From positions 1-64,000 of the forward strand of contig NZ_JAUSWX010000001.1 of NCBI RefSeq assembly GCF_030815405.1: 64,000 bases of DNA, in the 5' to 3' direction. Each line of letters opens with the position of its first letter. Positions within the stretch are counted from its first letter, which is position 1. A program made the position numbers and the translations under genes. The notes below the pieces were generated by a model. It saw nothing but the letters and a program-made list of their open reading frames with translations, was not told the origin of the DNA and ran no database searches. Source of the stretch: Agromyces albus (GTDB lineage: Bacteria > Actinomycetota > Actinomycetes > Actinomycetales > Microbacteriaceae). Below, one piece after another: positions 34,747 through 43,747 of the stretch.

Positions 34747-36606
34747 ATGCCTTCGCGACTGACGCCGCACCACGACGGATCCCCACTGCACGTCTCGACG
34801 CAGACCCCGGCGCTCGGGGAGGTCGTTCGCGTGCGACTGCGCGTGCCGGCATCGTTCGGGCCGCTCACGTGGGTGGGCACGCGATCGAACCCGAACCGCG
34901 AGCCGCAGTTCTCCCCGGCCGTCGTCATCGACTGGGCCGGTGGCTGGCAGTGGTGGGAAGCGGCCGTCCAAGTCGCGAACCCCCTGCACGGCTACCGATG
35001 GCTGCTCGTCGGCGCCGACGGCCGGCAGCACTGGCTGAACCAGGTCGGGCTCTTCACGACCGAGACGCGCGACCACGACGACTTCCGCCTCGTCGCGCAC
35101 GAACCGCCGCCCGAGTGGGCTGCGTCGAGCGTGCTGTACCAGGTGTTCCCCGACCGGTTTGCGAGGTCGGATGGCGCAGCCGCACGTGAGCTGCCCGAGT
35201 GGGCGATCCCTGCGGACTGGAGCGACCCCGTCGACGCCGACCCGCCGGGCCGCTCGCAGCAGCTCTACGGCGGCGACCTCGACGGCGTACGCGAGCACCT
35301 CGATCACCTCGAGCAGCTCGGCGTGAACCTGCTCTACCTCACGCCGGTGTTCCCGGCCCGATCGAATCATCGCTACGACGCGTCGACGTTCGAAGAGGTC
35401 GACCCGCTGCTCGGCGGCGACGACGCGCTCGTACGGCTCGTCGAGGAGGCGCACCGCCGCGGCATCCGTGTCATCGGGGACCTCACGAGCAATCACTCGG
35501 GCGACGCGCACGAGTGGTTCACGGCGGCGCAGGCCGACCCGGCGGCCCCCGAGCGTTCCTTCTATCACTTCCGCGACGAGGCCGACGGCGGCGGCTACGA
35601 GTCGTGGCTCGGCGTGCCGAGCCTGCCGAAGTTCGACTGGAGCTCGACCGAGCTGCGGCGCCGGTTCATCGAGGGGCCCGACTCGGTGGTCGCTCGCTAC
35701 CTGAAGGCGCCGTTCAGCCTCGACGGATGGCGCATCGACGTCGCGAACATGACGGGCCGGCTCGGCGCTGAAGACCTGAACGCAGAGGTGCGCCAGACCA
35801 TCCGCCGCACGATGCTCGAGGTGAACCCCGACACGATCCTGCTCGGCGAGTCGACGAACGACGCGGCGAGCGACTTCCAGGGCGATGCGTGGCACGGCGC
35901 GATGACGTACACGCCGTTCACGCGGCCGCTGTGGAGCTGGCTGCTCGAGCCGGGCAGCGCGGGCGGCGGCGGCATCGGGTTCGCCAACGCCGCGGTGCCG
36001 TCGTACACCGGCGGCGACTTCTTCGAGGCGCATGTGCGGTTCAGCGCCGGGTTCCCGTGGCGAACGCGGCTCGCGACCATGAACGCGCTCGACACTCACG
36101 ACACGCCGCGCTTCCGCACGTCGGCTCGGCCCGGCACCGTGCCCGTCGCGCTCGGACTCGCGGTGACGCTGCCCGGCATCCCGGTCGTGTGGGCCGGCGA
36201 CGAGTTCGGGCTCACGGGTGTCGACGGCGAGGAGTCGCGCACGCCGATCCCGTGGGGGAGTGAGGCGTCGCACGAGGTCGCGCCCGTGCTCGAGACGTAC
36301 CGGTCGCTCCTGCGCCTACGTCGCGACCACCGGGTGCTCGCGACCGGCGGCATCCGCTGGGTCGCGGTCGGCGAGGACGCGGTGGCGTTCGTGCGCGAAT
36401 CTGCCGACGAGCGGTTGCTCGTCTTCGCTGCGCGAGGCGCTGCGACGCTCGAGCTCGCAGCCGAGTCGGTCGAGGTGACGGATGCCGCGGCGCCGCTGTT
36501 CGGCGATGCCCGGCTCGAGGCATCCGCTGGTCTCCTGGCTCTCTCGGCCGATGGGCCGACGTTCGCGGTCTGGCAGCTCGCCGGCGTCGCCGCGCCTGGC
36601 TGGTGA
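34747..36606 (+). CDS. GH13 cyclomaltodextrinase/neopullulanase-like amylase
   Basis: 619 aa. The N-terminal domain of about 125 aa resembles the CBM34/N-domain of maltogenic amylases. The catalytic domain follows with VLYQVFPDRFARS. Catalytic residues are seen in GWRIDVANM (Asp), LLGES (Glu) and LDTHDTPRF (Asp). There is no signal peptide, so it acts in the cytoplasm on imported maltodextrins. It closes the maltose locus. Cyclomaltodextrinase, neopullulanase and maltogenic amylase cannot be separated by sequence alone. Confidence 0.87.
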   Translation: MPSRLTPHHDGSPLHVSTQTPALGEVVRVRLRVPASFGPLTWVGTRSNPNREPQFSPAVVIDWAGGWQWWEAAVQVANPLHGYRWLLVGADGRQHWLNQVGLFTTETRDHDDFRLVAHEPPPEWAASSVLYQVFPDRFARSDGAAARELPEWAIPADWSDPVDADPPGRSQQLYGGDLDGVREHLDHLEQLGVNLLYLTPVFPARSNHRYDASTFEEVDPLLGGDDALVRLVEEAHRRGIRVIGDLTSNHSGDAHEWFTAAQADPAAPERSFYHFRDEADGGGYESWLGVPSLPKFDWSSTELRRRFIEGPDSVVARYLKAPFSLDGWRIDVANMTGRLGAEDLNAEVRQTIRRTMLEVNPDTILLGESTNDAASDFQGDAWHGAMTYTPFTRPLWSWLLEPGSAGGGGIGFANAAVPSYTGGDFFEAHVRFSAGFPWRTRLATMNALDTHDTPRFRTSARPGTVPVALGLAVTLPGIPVVWAGDEFGLTGVDGEESRTPIPWGSEASHEVAPVLETYRSLLRLRRDHRVLATGGIRWVAVGEDAVAFVRESADERLLVFAARGAATLELAAESVEVTDAAAPLFGDARLEASAGLLALSADGPTFAVWQLAGVAAPGW

Positions 36607-36653
36607 CGGAAGCGGCTGGGGACGACGTGCACCGCCCCGACTCTGCGCACCGA

Positions 36654-36659
36654 TAGCAT
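36654..36659 (+). promoter_or_regulatory. -10 element of the DUF4190 gene
   Basis: TAGCAT is a good -10 hexamer. It contains part of an in-frame ATG (36658), which is therefore unlikely to be the start codon. The ATG at 36700 with AGGAGA upstream is preferred. Confidence 0.4.
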
Positions 36660-36699
36660 GGCGCTCGCCGCCCCTCGACGACCACAGGAGAACCAGCGC

Positions 36700-37029
36700 A
36701 TGGATGCCACCACGACGACTCCGACCGCCACCTACGTCGTGCCGGCGCCAGTGCCGGCCGACCCGCCCCACAACGTGCTCGCGTGGGTGAGCCTCGGCCT
36801 CGCAGTGGCGTTCGTGTTCTTCGGCCCGCTCACGTCGATCCCAGCGATCATCACGGGTCATATCGCGCGGAGCCAGATCCGGGCGAAGGGGGAACTCGGG
36901 GATGCCGCCGCGCTCACGGGCCTCGTGTTGGGCTACGTCTTCACCGCGCTCAGCATTCTGGGAGTGGTCGCCTTCGTCGTCTTCTTCCTCGGCGTCGCCG
37001 CCGTCGCGGCCAACCCCTACATGTGGTGA
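36700..37029 (+). CDS. DUF4190 domain-containing membrane protein
   Basis: 109 aa. A Thr/Pro-rich N terminus (1-25) precedes two membrane helices. The DUF4190 core includes LAWVSLGLAVAFVFFGPLTS and ITGHIARSQIRAKGE, which resembles the conserved GHxAxxQI motif. Function unknown. The start is set by AGGAGA at 36686-36691. It stands alone before the tRNA pair. Confidence 0.8.
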   Translation: MDATTTTPTATYVVPAPVPADPPHNVLAWVSLGLAVAFVFFGPLTSIPAIITGHIARSQIRAKGELGDAAALTGLVLGYVFTALSILGVVAFVVFFLGVAAVAANPYMW

Positions 37030-37035
37030 CACCGG

Positions 37036-37065
37036 TTCGGAGGAGCATCGGCGAGGTGATATCCT
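37036..37065 (+). promoter_or_regulatory. Promoter of the tRNA-Thr/tRNA-Met pair
   Basis: TATCCT at 37060-37065 is a good -10 element 26 nt upstream of tRNA-Thr; TTCGGA at 37036-37041 could be its -35 with an 18-bp spacer. Confidence 0.4.
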
Positions 37066-37091
37066 CGTACGGTTGCCGGTTGCGGCAGCGC

Positions 37092-37163
<72 letters not shown>

Positions 37164-37197
37164 CTGGTTCTCTCGGCTCGCGCCGTGAAACCTGCCC

Positions 37198-37271
37198 GGC
37201 GGGGTAGCTCAGGTGGTTAGAGCACACGGCTCATAATCGTGGTGTCGCGGGTTCGAGTCCCGCCCTCGCTA
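37198..37271 (+). tRNA. tRNA-Met, elongator type (anticodon CAT)
   Basis: 74 nt. The acceptor GGCGGGG pairs with CCTCGCT including two G-T wobbles, the anticodon loop CTCATAA lies in stem CACGG/TCGTG, and the T arm is GCGGG-TTCGAGT-CCCGC. It lacks the initiator's GGG/CCC anticodon-stem pairs, so it is elongator Met. A CAT tRNA modified to read AUA (Ile) is less likely but not excluded. In many actinobacteria rpmG follows this tRNA pair; here it does not. Confidence 0.92.
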
Positions 37272-37635
37272 CTTCAAAGCTTCGGTTGACCAGGGTTTCT
37301 TGTCCTCATGAAAGGGCAGGAACTCGATGAGTTCAACACTTCTGCGAGGTCGAATCCGGCCGCAAGCGTCTGCGCTGCGGAGGAAATCCATGTGGGATGC
37401 CGCTATCACGTCTCTGAGTGGTTCGTCGACTGTCGAGAACGAACCTTCGAGAGCCGGGGGGGGGGGAGTCGGTCGGCGTCGTGCACCTCGGAGTGCTGTC
37501 GCGCGGGAACTGCTGTGTCAGGGCGAATGGGAGCTGCAACCGAGTCGCGCCGTAGAGGGCGGTCGCTGTGGTGGCGGCGGGACCCTCGCGTGTCGAAGAG
37601 GATGGGTCGCGTTCTGACGCTTCGCATGGTTTGGG
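37272..37635. other. Gene-free segment after tRNA-Met, with an 11-base G tract
   Basis: No supported gene lies in this segment. Two short overlapping plus-strand frames exist, but neither has family-like sequence. Position 37456-37466 is an uninterrupted run of 11 G. The segment separates the tRNA pair from the glycan-utilisation block and could be a junction left by insertion or deletion. Confidence 0.5.
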
Positions 37636-37664
37636 TTGCGTTTACTCGGTGACATGTTTATATT
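37636..37664 (+). promoter_or_regulatory. Promoter of the lplB-type importer operon
   Basis: TTGCGT at 37636-37641 and TATATT at 37659-37664 with a 17-bp spacer. The -10 is AT-rich in an otherwise GC-rich region. An inverted repeat (37661-37680) overlaps the -10. Confidence 0.65.
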
Positions 37665-37680
37665 ACGACGTAAAGTAATA
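37661..37680. promoter_or_regulatory. Candidate ROK operator at the importer promoter
   Basis: TATTAC and GTAATA form a perfect 6-bp inverted repeat with an 8-nt spacer, overlapping the -10 hexamer and reaching to 17 nt before the start codon. A related repeat TAATTAC-N9-GTAATTA lies before the GH36 gene at 47263. Both share ATTAC/GTAAT half-sites and may bind the local ROK repressor. Confidence 0.55.
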
Positions 37681-37696
37681 GTCCGAGAGGCCAGCC

Positions 37697-38671
37697 ATGA
37701 CGCTCAGTGTTGAGCAAGATGTCCACGTCGAGGTGCCAGCGACGAATCCTCGCCGTCTGACGCTTCGCGCGCAGCTCGTTCGAAGTCTGCGCAGGTACTG
37801 GCAGCTGTACCTGTTGCTGCTGCTGCCGGTCGTGTGGTTCATGGTGTTCAGATACATCCCGATGGCCAACGCGATCATCGCCTTCAAGAACTACAACCCG
37901 ATCGACGGTGTGTGGGGGAGTCCCTGGGTGGGGTTCGACAACTTCGCGAACCTGTTCCGCAACCCCGTCTTCCCCCGTCTGGTCGGGAACACCTTCCTCC
38001 TCGCGGCGTACACGCTGATCGCGAGCTTCCCGCTTCCGATCATCCTCGCGCTCGCACTGAACGAGGTGCGGTTGCGCTTCTTCAAGCGCACGGTCCAGCT
38101 GGTGACCTACGCGCCGTACTTCATCTCGACGGTCGTCGTCGTGTCGATGACGATCCTCCTGCTGTCGCCACGGGTCGGCATCCTCGGCCGCACCCTCAGC
38201 TTCTTCGGCGCGGGGCAGGTCGACCTGCTGGCGGATGCCGACTTCTTCCGTCATATCTACGTCGCGACCGACATCTGGACCACGACCGGCTACTCGGCGG
38301 TCATCTATCTCGCTGCGCTCGCATCGGTCGACACCTCGCTCTACGAGGCGGCCAAGGTCGACGGCGCGACCAGGCTGCAGAAGATCTGGAACGTCGACAT
38401 CCCCGCGCTCATGCCGACGGCCACGATCATCCTGATCCTCGGTGTTGGCAACATCATGGCGATCGGGTTCGAGAAGGCGTTCCTGCTGCAGAACGCGCTG
38501 AACCTCTCGACCTCCGAGATCATCCCCACGTACGTGTACAAGACGGGCATCCTGAACGCGAACTTCAGCCTGGGAGCCACGATCGGGCTCTTCAACGCCG
38601 TGATCAGTCTCGTGCTGCTGCTCGTCGTCAACGGCGTATCCAAGCGAGTGACGGGAAACGGACTGTGGTGA
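37697..38671 (+). CDS. Polysaccharide/oligosaccharide ABC permease, LplB type
   Basis: 324 aa with six membrane helices. YWQLYLLLLLPVVWFMVFRY and AIIAFKNYNPIDGVWGSPWV are hallmarks of the LplB family, which imports complex plant oligosaccharides in Firmicutes and Actinobacteria. The EAA loop is LYEAAKVDGATRLQKIWNVD. The stop overlaps the next GTG by 4 nt. It is the first gene of the island's importer operon. Confidence 0.9.
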   Translation: MTLSVEQDVHVEVPATNPRRLTLRAQLVRSLRRYWQLYLLLLLPVVWFMVFRYIPMANAIIAFKNYNPIDGVWGSPWVGFDNFANLFRNPVFPRLVGNTFLLAAYTLIASFPLPIILALALNEVRLRFFKRTVQLVTYAPYFISTVVVVSMTILLLSPRVGILGRTLSFFGAGQVDLLADADFFRHIYVATDIWTTTGYSAVIYLAALASVDTSLYEAAKVDGATRLQKIWNVDIPALMPTATIILILGVGNIMAIGFEKAFLLQNALNLSTSEIIPTYVYKTGILNANFSLGATIGLFNAVISLVLLLVVNGVSKRVTGNGLW

Positions 38672-39645
38672 CCACGATCAACACCGAGGCGCTCCTCACC
38701 GAGGAGATCGTCGTCGCGAAAAGCAAGAACCGCGGGCGGCGCCGCGACCCCCTGTCCCGCGGCGTGAAGGTGAAGGAGACGCGCGCCGATCGGACGTTCA
38801 TCATCGCGGCTTACCTGCTGCTGGCGGTGTTCCTCCTGGTGGTGGTGCTGCCGCTGCTCAACATCGTCGCGAGCTCCCTGTCGAGTCCGCAGGCGGTCTC
38901 CTCCGGACGGGTGCTGTTCTGGCCGGTGGACATCACGCTGCGCGGATACACGGAAGCGCTCGGCAATCCGGCGATCGTCAGCGGCTTCGCCAACTCGATC
39001 TTCTACACGGTCGTCGGGACCGTGATCAGCGTTTTCGGCACAGTCGCGATCGCTTACCCCCTCTCGCGGACGCAGCTTTTCGGACGTAAGGTCATCACCG
39101 GCGGCGTCGTGTTCACGATGCTGTTCAGCGGCGGTGTGATCCCGATGTACCTCGTGGTCCAGTCGCTCGGTCTACTCGACACCCGGTGGTCGATGCTGCT
39201 GCCGAACGCGATCGGCGTCTGGCAGGTCATCATCGCGATCGTCTTCTTCCGCAACTCGATCCCCGACGAGGTATACGAGGCGGCGCAGCTCGATGGTGCG
39301 AGCGAACTGCGGATCCTGTGGACGGTGGTGCTCCCACTGGCGAAGCCGCTGCTCGCAGTCATCGCGCTGATGTACGCGATCATGCAGTGGAACTCGTACT
39401 TCGATGCACTCCTCTACCTCCGCAGCGCCGACCTCCAGCCACTCCAGCTCGTGCTGCGAGGCCTCCTCGTGCTGAACGACATCGGCGGCGGCGGCAACGT
39501 CGCAGAGCAGCTCCGCCGCCGCGAGCTCGCCGATCTGCTCAAGTACTCGACAGTCGTCATCGCGACGGTGCCGATGCTCATCGCGTATCCGTTCGTCGCG
39601 AAGTACTTCACCAAGGGCATCATGATCGGCGCCGTCAAGGGCTGA
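38668..39645 (+). CDS. Carbohydrate ABC permease, LplC/YtcP type
   Basis: 325 aa. The GTG at 38668 overlaps the previous stop (GTGA). After a basic N terminus (about 45 aa) come six helices; the EAA loop is EVYEAAQLDGASELRILWTV. The C terminus KYFTKGIMIGAVKG is typical of LplC/YtcP permeases. A much longer open frame upstream is only the shadow of the preceding gene. Confidence 0.9.
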   Translation: MTTINTEALLTEEIVVAKSKNRGRRRDPLSRGVKVKETRADRTFIIAAYLLLAVFLLVVVLPLLNIVASSLSSPQAVSSGRVLFWPVDITLRGYTEALGNPAIVSGFANSIFYTVVGTVISVFGTVAIAYPLSRTQLFGRKVITGGVVFTMLFSGGVIPMYLVVQSLGLLDTRWSMLLPNAIGVWQVIIAIVFFRNSIPDEVYEAAQLDGASELRILWTVVLPLAKPLLAVIALMYAIMQWNSYFDALLYLRSADLQPLQLVLRGLLVLNDIGGGGNVAEQLRRRELADLLKYSTVVIATVPMLIAYPFVAKYFTKGIMIGAVKG

Positions 39646-39703
39646 AGCTCTGCCACACAGACCCACCACAACACCCATGAAACGGTCAAAGGAGATTCCG
39701 GCA

Positions 39704-41332
39704 ATGAGACACAGCATCATCCGAGGCGCTGTCGCCGCGACGACGGTCGTAGCGACCGCACTCGCGCTGTCCGCCTGCACGCCGCCGAGTGACGACAACG
39801 GACAACTCGTCGCGTTCGGCCCGCAGGGCGACAACGGCTCGCTCAAGGACAATTCGTTCACCCAAGAGGTCGAGAAGAAGTTCGACATCGACTTCGACTG
39901 GCAGACGACCACCTACGACGGCAGCGTCGCCGGCGAGAAGCGTCAGGTGTCCCTCGCCAGCGGAGACTACCCTGACGCGTACTTCCTCGTGCCGTGGGTC
40001 GACGCCTTCTCTCGCAGCGAGATCCTCAAGTACGGCCAGCAGGGCGTTCTGGTGCCGCTGGAGGACCTCATCGACGAGTACGCCCCGAACCTCACGGAGC
40101 GCTTCGAGGAGAAGCCGGACTGGAAGGAGTCCGTCACTGCTCCCGACGGTCACATCTACGCGATCACGCAGTGGAGCGAGTGCTTCCACTGCAGCTTCCC
40201 CTCGAAGCTGTGGATCAACTCGAGCTGGCTGGAGAACCTCGGTCTCGAGCAGCCGACTACCACTGAAGAGCTGCGCGACGTGCTGCGAGCGTTCAAGGAC
40301 GACGACCCCAACGGCAACGGACAACAGGACGAGGTGGCCCTGAGTGCATCGGCCGCGGAGCCGATCATCAACTACTTCATGAACGCGTTCGCCTACGCGC
40401 CGGTGGGAGGCCCCTCCAGCCCGCCGCCGCTGGTGATGGACGGTGGCAAGGTCACGGTCGCCGCCACGTCGGACGGATGGCGGGCGGGACTGCAGTATGT
40501 TGCCTCCCTCGCCGATGAGGGTTTGCTCGACACCGCCGCGTTCACCCAGAACGGCGACGCGCTCAAGGCGCTCGGCGATAACGCGGGCGGCGAGATCCTG
40601 GGGGCTGCGGCCGTGCTGCACCCGTATGAGTTCGTGACGGCGGACTCGCCTGACGGCCGTGACAAGAACTACGACGCGATCGCGCCGGTCGCCGGCCCAG
40701 ACGGCACACAGCTCGCGACGTGGCGGTCTCCGGTCAACCCGCTCGGCATGTTCGCGCTCACGAACAAGTCGACCGAGGAGGAGAGGATGAAGGCGATCAA
40801 GCTCATCGACTACCTGGTGACCGACGAAGGCGATAAGCGCGGTGCGATGGGTCCGGAGGGCGAGGCATGGGTTCCCGCCGTCGAGGGCGACGTCGCGCTC
40901 GACCCCGAGCTGGAGCCAACCTTCAAGCCGCTCACCTACGACGAGACATCGAACGCCGCTTGGCGCTCGATGGGGCAGTACTGGGACTCGCTCGAGTACC
41001 GCAACTCCCAGGTCGTGCCGGAGGACATCTACTCGCCGGACGGCTACGAGCGGCGCCTGCTCTACGCGACCCAGGAGTATGAGCCCTATCAGCCTGACGA
41101 GAGCATCCTGTTCCCGGCCGAGAAGCTGTGGCCCGACCCGGAGACCTCTGCCGAGCTCGCCGATCTGCAGACGAACATCGCCAACTACATCACGCAGGCG
41201 CAGGCCGAGTTCGTCACGGGGCAACGCGACATCGACGATGACGGTGCCTGGCAGGCATATGTCGACGACCTGAACGGTCTCGGAATCGAGCGCTATCTGG
41301 AGCTGCAGCAGGCGCTGTATGACGCGCTGTGA
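39704..41332 (+). CDS. Extracellular solute-binding lipoprotein, LplA-like
   Basis: 542 aa, large-type binding protein as used with LplB/LplC permeases. The lipobox is ALSACTP (Cys near 26). An EF-hand-like loop DDDPNGNGQQDE around residues 205-216 probably binds calcium, as in related oligosaccharide-binding proteins. AAAGGAG (39688-39694) sets the ATG at 39704 rather than an in-frame ATG at 39677. The neighbouring enzymes suggest a galactose- or fucose-containing oligosaccharide ligand (inference). Confidence 0.9.
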   Translation: MRHSIIRGAVAATTVVATALALSACTPPSDDNGQLVAFGPQGDNGSLKDNSFTQEVEKKFDIDFDWQTTTYDGSVAGEKRQVSLASGDYPDAYFLVPWVDAFSRSEILKYGQQGVLVPLEDLIDEYAPNLTERFEEKPDWKESVTAPDGHIYAITQWSECFHCSFPSKLWINSSWLENLGLEQPTTTEELRDVLRAFKDDDPNGNGQQDEVALSASAAEPIINYFMNAFAYAPVGGPSSPPPLVMDGGKVTVAATSDGWRAGLQYVASLADEGLLDTAAFTQNGDALKALGDNAGGEILGAAAVLHPYEFVTADSPDGRDKNYDAIAPVAGPDGTQLATWRSPVNPLGMFALTNKSTEEERMKAIKLIDYLVTDEGDKRGAMGPEGEAWVPAVEGDVALDPELEPTFKPLTYDETSNAAWRSMGQYWDSLEYRNSQVVPEDIYSPDGYERRLLYATQEYEPYQPDESILFPAEKLWPDPETSAELADLQTNIANYITQAQAEFVTGQRDIDDDGAWQAYVDDLNGLGIERYLELQQALYDAL

Positions 41333-41350
41333 TGAGCTGAGAACCTAGCG

Positions 41351-41385
41351 TTCTGCCCGGTGGTCGATCAGACCATCGGGCAGAA
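41351..41385. terminator. Bidirectional hairpin between convergent genes
   Basis: Arms 41351-41365 and 41371-41385 (TTCTGCCC...GGTC with GACC...GGGCAGAA) pair over 15 bp with one mismatch and a 5-nt loop. It lies midway between the solute-binding gene and the convergent enolase gene, so it can end both transcripts, although T tracts are short. Confidence 0.7.
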
Positions 41386-41411
41386 TCGCGTTCCGGTTCG
41401 AATGCCGCGGT

Positions 41412-42500
41412 TCAGAGTACGCGCAGATCGTCGAGGGCATCCTCGTCCCAACTGATGCCGAGGCCGGGCTCATCCGGTGCGGTGGTGCGGCCGTGGGCCA
41501 CCGTCAGGTCGGCGGTCGTGACTGCCCGCAGCTGCGGGATGTATTCCACGATCCGGCCGTTCGGGACAGCGGCGACGAGGCTCACATGCAGCTCCATCAG
41601 GAAGTGTGGGCAGACCGGCACGTTGAACGCCTCCGCGAGGTGGGCGATCTTCAGCCACGGGGTGATTCCGCCGACGCGCGCCACGTCCGGTTGCACGATA
41701 GTCGCGGCGTCCCGCGCAAGGTACTCCTTGAACTGACCGACGGAGTACAGGGACTCGCCGACCGCGATCGGGATGCTCGTCGATTCGACTAGACGAGCGT
41801 GCGCGGACACGTCGTCGGCGGGCATCGGCTCCTCGAGCCAGGCAATGCTGGAGGACTCGAGTGCCTGGGCCAGTGCCCGTGCGTCGGCGAGAGTGAGGCC
41901 CTGGTTCGCGTCGACCATCAGCGGGTAGCCAGGGCCGACGGCAGCGCGCACGGAGGCGAGACGGTCGATGTCTCGTCGAGGGTCGGGCGATCCGACCTTG
42001 AGCTTCGATCCCTGCCAGCCGTCATTGCGGGCTGAGACAGTGTTCTCGACGAGCCTCACAGTGTCGATGTGCAGCCAGCCGCCCTCCGTGTCGTACAGCG
42101 GCACATCAGGTCGGCTGCCACCGGCCATGCGCCACAGCGGCTCGCCAGCGCGGCGGCATCGTGCGTCCCAAATGGCGGTGTCGATCGCCGCGAGGGCGAG
42201 CGACGTGATCGCGCCGACGGTCGTCGCGCGTGTCTGGGAGTAGAGATGCCGCCAAGCAGCCTCGGGGCGGCGAACGTCCTGGCCGATGACGGCGGGCAGG
42301 AGGTGATCACGCAGCATTGACAGCACGGCGCGGCCGCCGGTGCCGATTGTGTACGCGTAGCCGCGGCCGGGTGTGGCATCGTCCGTGGTGAGGTCGACGA
42401 TGATCGTCTCCTGTTTCAGGAACGACTGCATGGCATCGGTGCGGACGGTCTCGACGGGGATGTCGACAAGCATCGCGCTGGCGCTGGTGATGACGGGCAC
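41412..42500 (-). CDS. Enolase-superfamily enzyme, mandelate racemase group (probable sugar-acid dehydratase)
   Basis: 362 aa. The N-terminal capping domain is followed by a TIM barrel with the group's motifs: K166/K168 in SKLKVG, metal ligands D197 (VDANQ), E223 (LEEP) and E249 (GES), and H299 in PHFLMELH. Such enzymes dehydrate or epimerise acid sugars. The surrounding galactosidases and fucosidase-family enzyme point to a galactonate-, fuconate- or similar acid substrate, which is not provable from sequence. It is transcribed leftward, after the ROK gene. Confidence 0.85.
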   Translation of the reverse strand: MPVITSASAMLVDIPVETVRTDAMQSFLKQETIIVDLTTDDATPGRGYAYTIGTGGRAVLSMLRDHLLPAVIGQDVRRPEAAWRHLYSQTRATTVGAITSLALAAIDTAIWDARCRRAGEPLWRMAGGSRPDVPLYDTEGGWLHIDTVRLVENTVSARNDGWQGSKLKVGSPDPRRDIDRLASVRAAVGPGYPLMVDANQGLTLADARALAQALESSSIAWLEEPMPADDVSAHARLVESTSIPIAVGESLYSVGQFKEYLARDAATIVQPDVARVGGITPWLKIAHLAEAFNVPVCPHFLMELHVSLVAAVPNGRIVEYIPQLRAVTTADLTVAHGRTTAPDEPGLGISWDEDALDDLRVL

Positions 42501-42543
42501 TACTTCTCCGAAACGGTAGGACGGGATGCCGCGGCGCGCGGCC

Positions 42544-43710
42544 TCAGCGGACCAGCGACTGGATCGCCGCGGCGGCGGCGCCGCGGGCCCAGTCCTGGAA
42601 AGTGTGGGGGCGGGTCACGATCGGGCAGCGTGCGGCGGCGCCGAACGCATGCGCGTTGAATGAGTTGCGCAGGGTCTGTTCGAAGAGGTCGAAGTTCGTC
42701 ACGCCCTCGCCGCCGATGATGACCAGTTCCGGGCCGGCGAGGTTCACGAGCGTCGCGATCGCGGTGCCGATGACTGCGGCGGCTTCACGGAACGCGGCCT
42801 CGGCCGCCGGATCGCCCTGGTGCGCGAGTCTCACTGCCTCATCGATGATGACGTCTCGACCGTGCGCCGCAGAGACCGCAGCCTCGATCGCGCCCGTGGA
42901 GGCGACGGCCTCGACACAACCTCGGCGCCCGCACGCGCAGATGCGCTCCGGGTCCGCGAGAGGAAGGTGGCCGATCTCGCCCGAAACTCCATACGCTCCA
43001 GTCACGACCTGGCCGTTCAGATGAAGGCCGCTGCCGATACCGCGTCCGATGGTGACGATGGCGAACGACGCTGTCCCGAGACCGACTCCGAACCAGTGCT
43101 CGCCGATGGTGAGGGCGTGCACGTCGTTCTCGAGTGTCACTGGGCGACCCAGCCGCTCCTGCAGCCTTCCGCCGAAGTCCTCATCGATCCACCCCATGAT
43201 CGCCGATTCGCGGACGACGCCGGTCTCGGTGTCGACATCGCCCGACACGGAGACTCCGAGGCCGGCGATGGCAGCCGACCTGTCACCGAGCCTGCTCTCC
43301 AGCGCGCTGACGACGTCGACGATCGCTTCGAGGACAACCTGCGGGTCGTGGACGGCGAGAGCTCGCTGCTCGCTCGCGAGCACGGCGGTGCCGAGATCGG
43401 TGGCGACGGCGATCACCTCGTCGACGTTGACCTTGACGCCGAGCATGATCAGCGCCTCCGGGATGATCGAGACCGGTGCGACCGGACGCCCTCGATTTCC
43501 GTCACGGTGTGCGGCGGGTGGGGCATCCACGAGCCCGGCGGCGACGAGCGGAGAGACGGCCTTCGTGACCGCCGCCTGCGACAGCCCGGTGTGCCGGGCG
43601 ATGTCGATGCGGCTGATCGGACTGCGGGTGAGGATCGTCGCGAACACCTTCGATCCGGCATCCGATGCCGATCTGATGAGGCTGGTGCGTGCGGCGATCT
43701 TGTGATCCAT
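42544..43710 (-). CDS. ROK family transcriptional regulator
   Basis: 388 aa: N-terminal winged helix (about 20-70, SPISRIDIARHTGLSQAAVTKAV) and a ROK domain with the complete zinc motif CACGRRGC. The ATG at 43710 is preceded by GAGGAAA. It is embedded in the island between the enolase and esterase genes and is the natural candidate for binding the ATTAC/GTAAT repeats at 37661 and 47263. Confidence 0.88.
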   Translation of the reverse strand: MDHKIAARTSLIRSASDAGSKVFATILTRSPISRIDIARHTGLSQAAVTKAVSPLVAAGLVDAPPAAHRDGNRGRPVAPVSIIPEALIMLGVKVNVDEVIAVATDLGTAVLASEQRALAVHDPQVVLEAIVDVVSALESRLGDRSAAIAGLGVSVSGDVDTETGVVRESAIMGWIDEDFGGRLQERLGRPVTLENDVHALTIGEHWFGVGLGTASFAIVTIGRGIGSGLHLNGQVVTGAYGVSGEIGHLPLADPERICACGRRGCVEAVASTGAIEAAVSAAHGRDVIIDEAVRLAHQGDPAAEAAFREAAAVIGTAIATLVNLAGPELVIIGGEGVTNFDLFEQTLRNSFNAHAFGAAARCPIVTRPHTFQDWARGAAAAAIQSLVR

Positions 43711-43747
43711 CGTTTCCTCGGTCGTTGTCGAATACGGTAGCCAATGA

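Noticed and set aside
36658..36699. Earlier start for the DUF4190 protein
   Set aside because: That ATG lies within the probable -10 element; the ATG at 36700 has a proper ribosome site.
37308..37652. Possible small genes in the gap after tRNA-Met, spanning the G tract
   Set aside because: Two overlapping frames, no ribosome site with good spacing and no family-like sequence; treated as non-coding.
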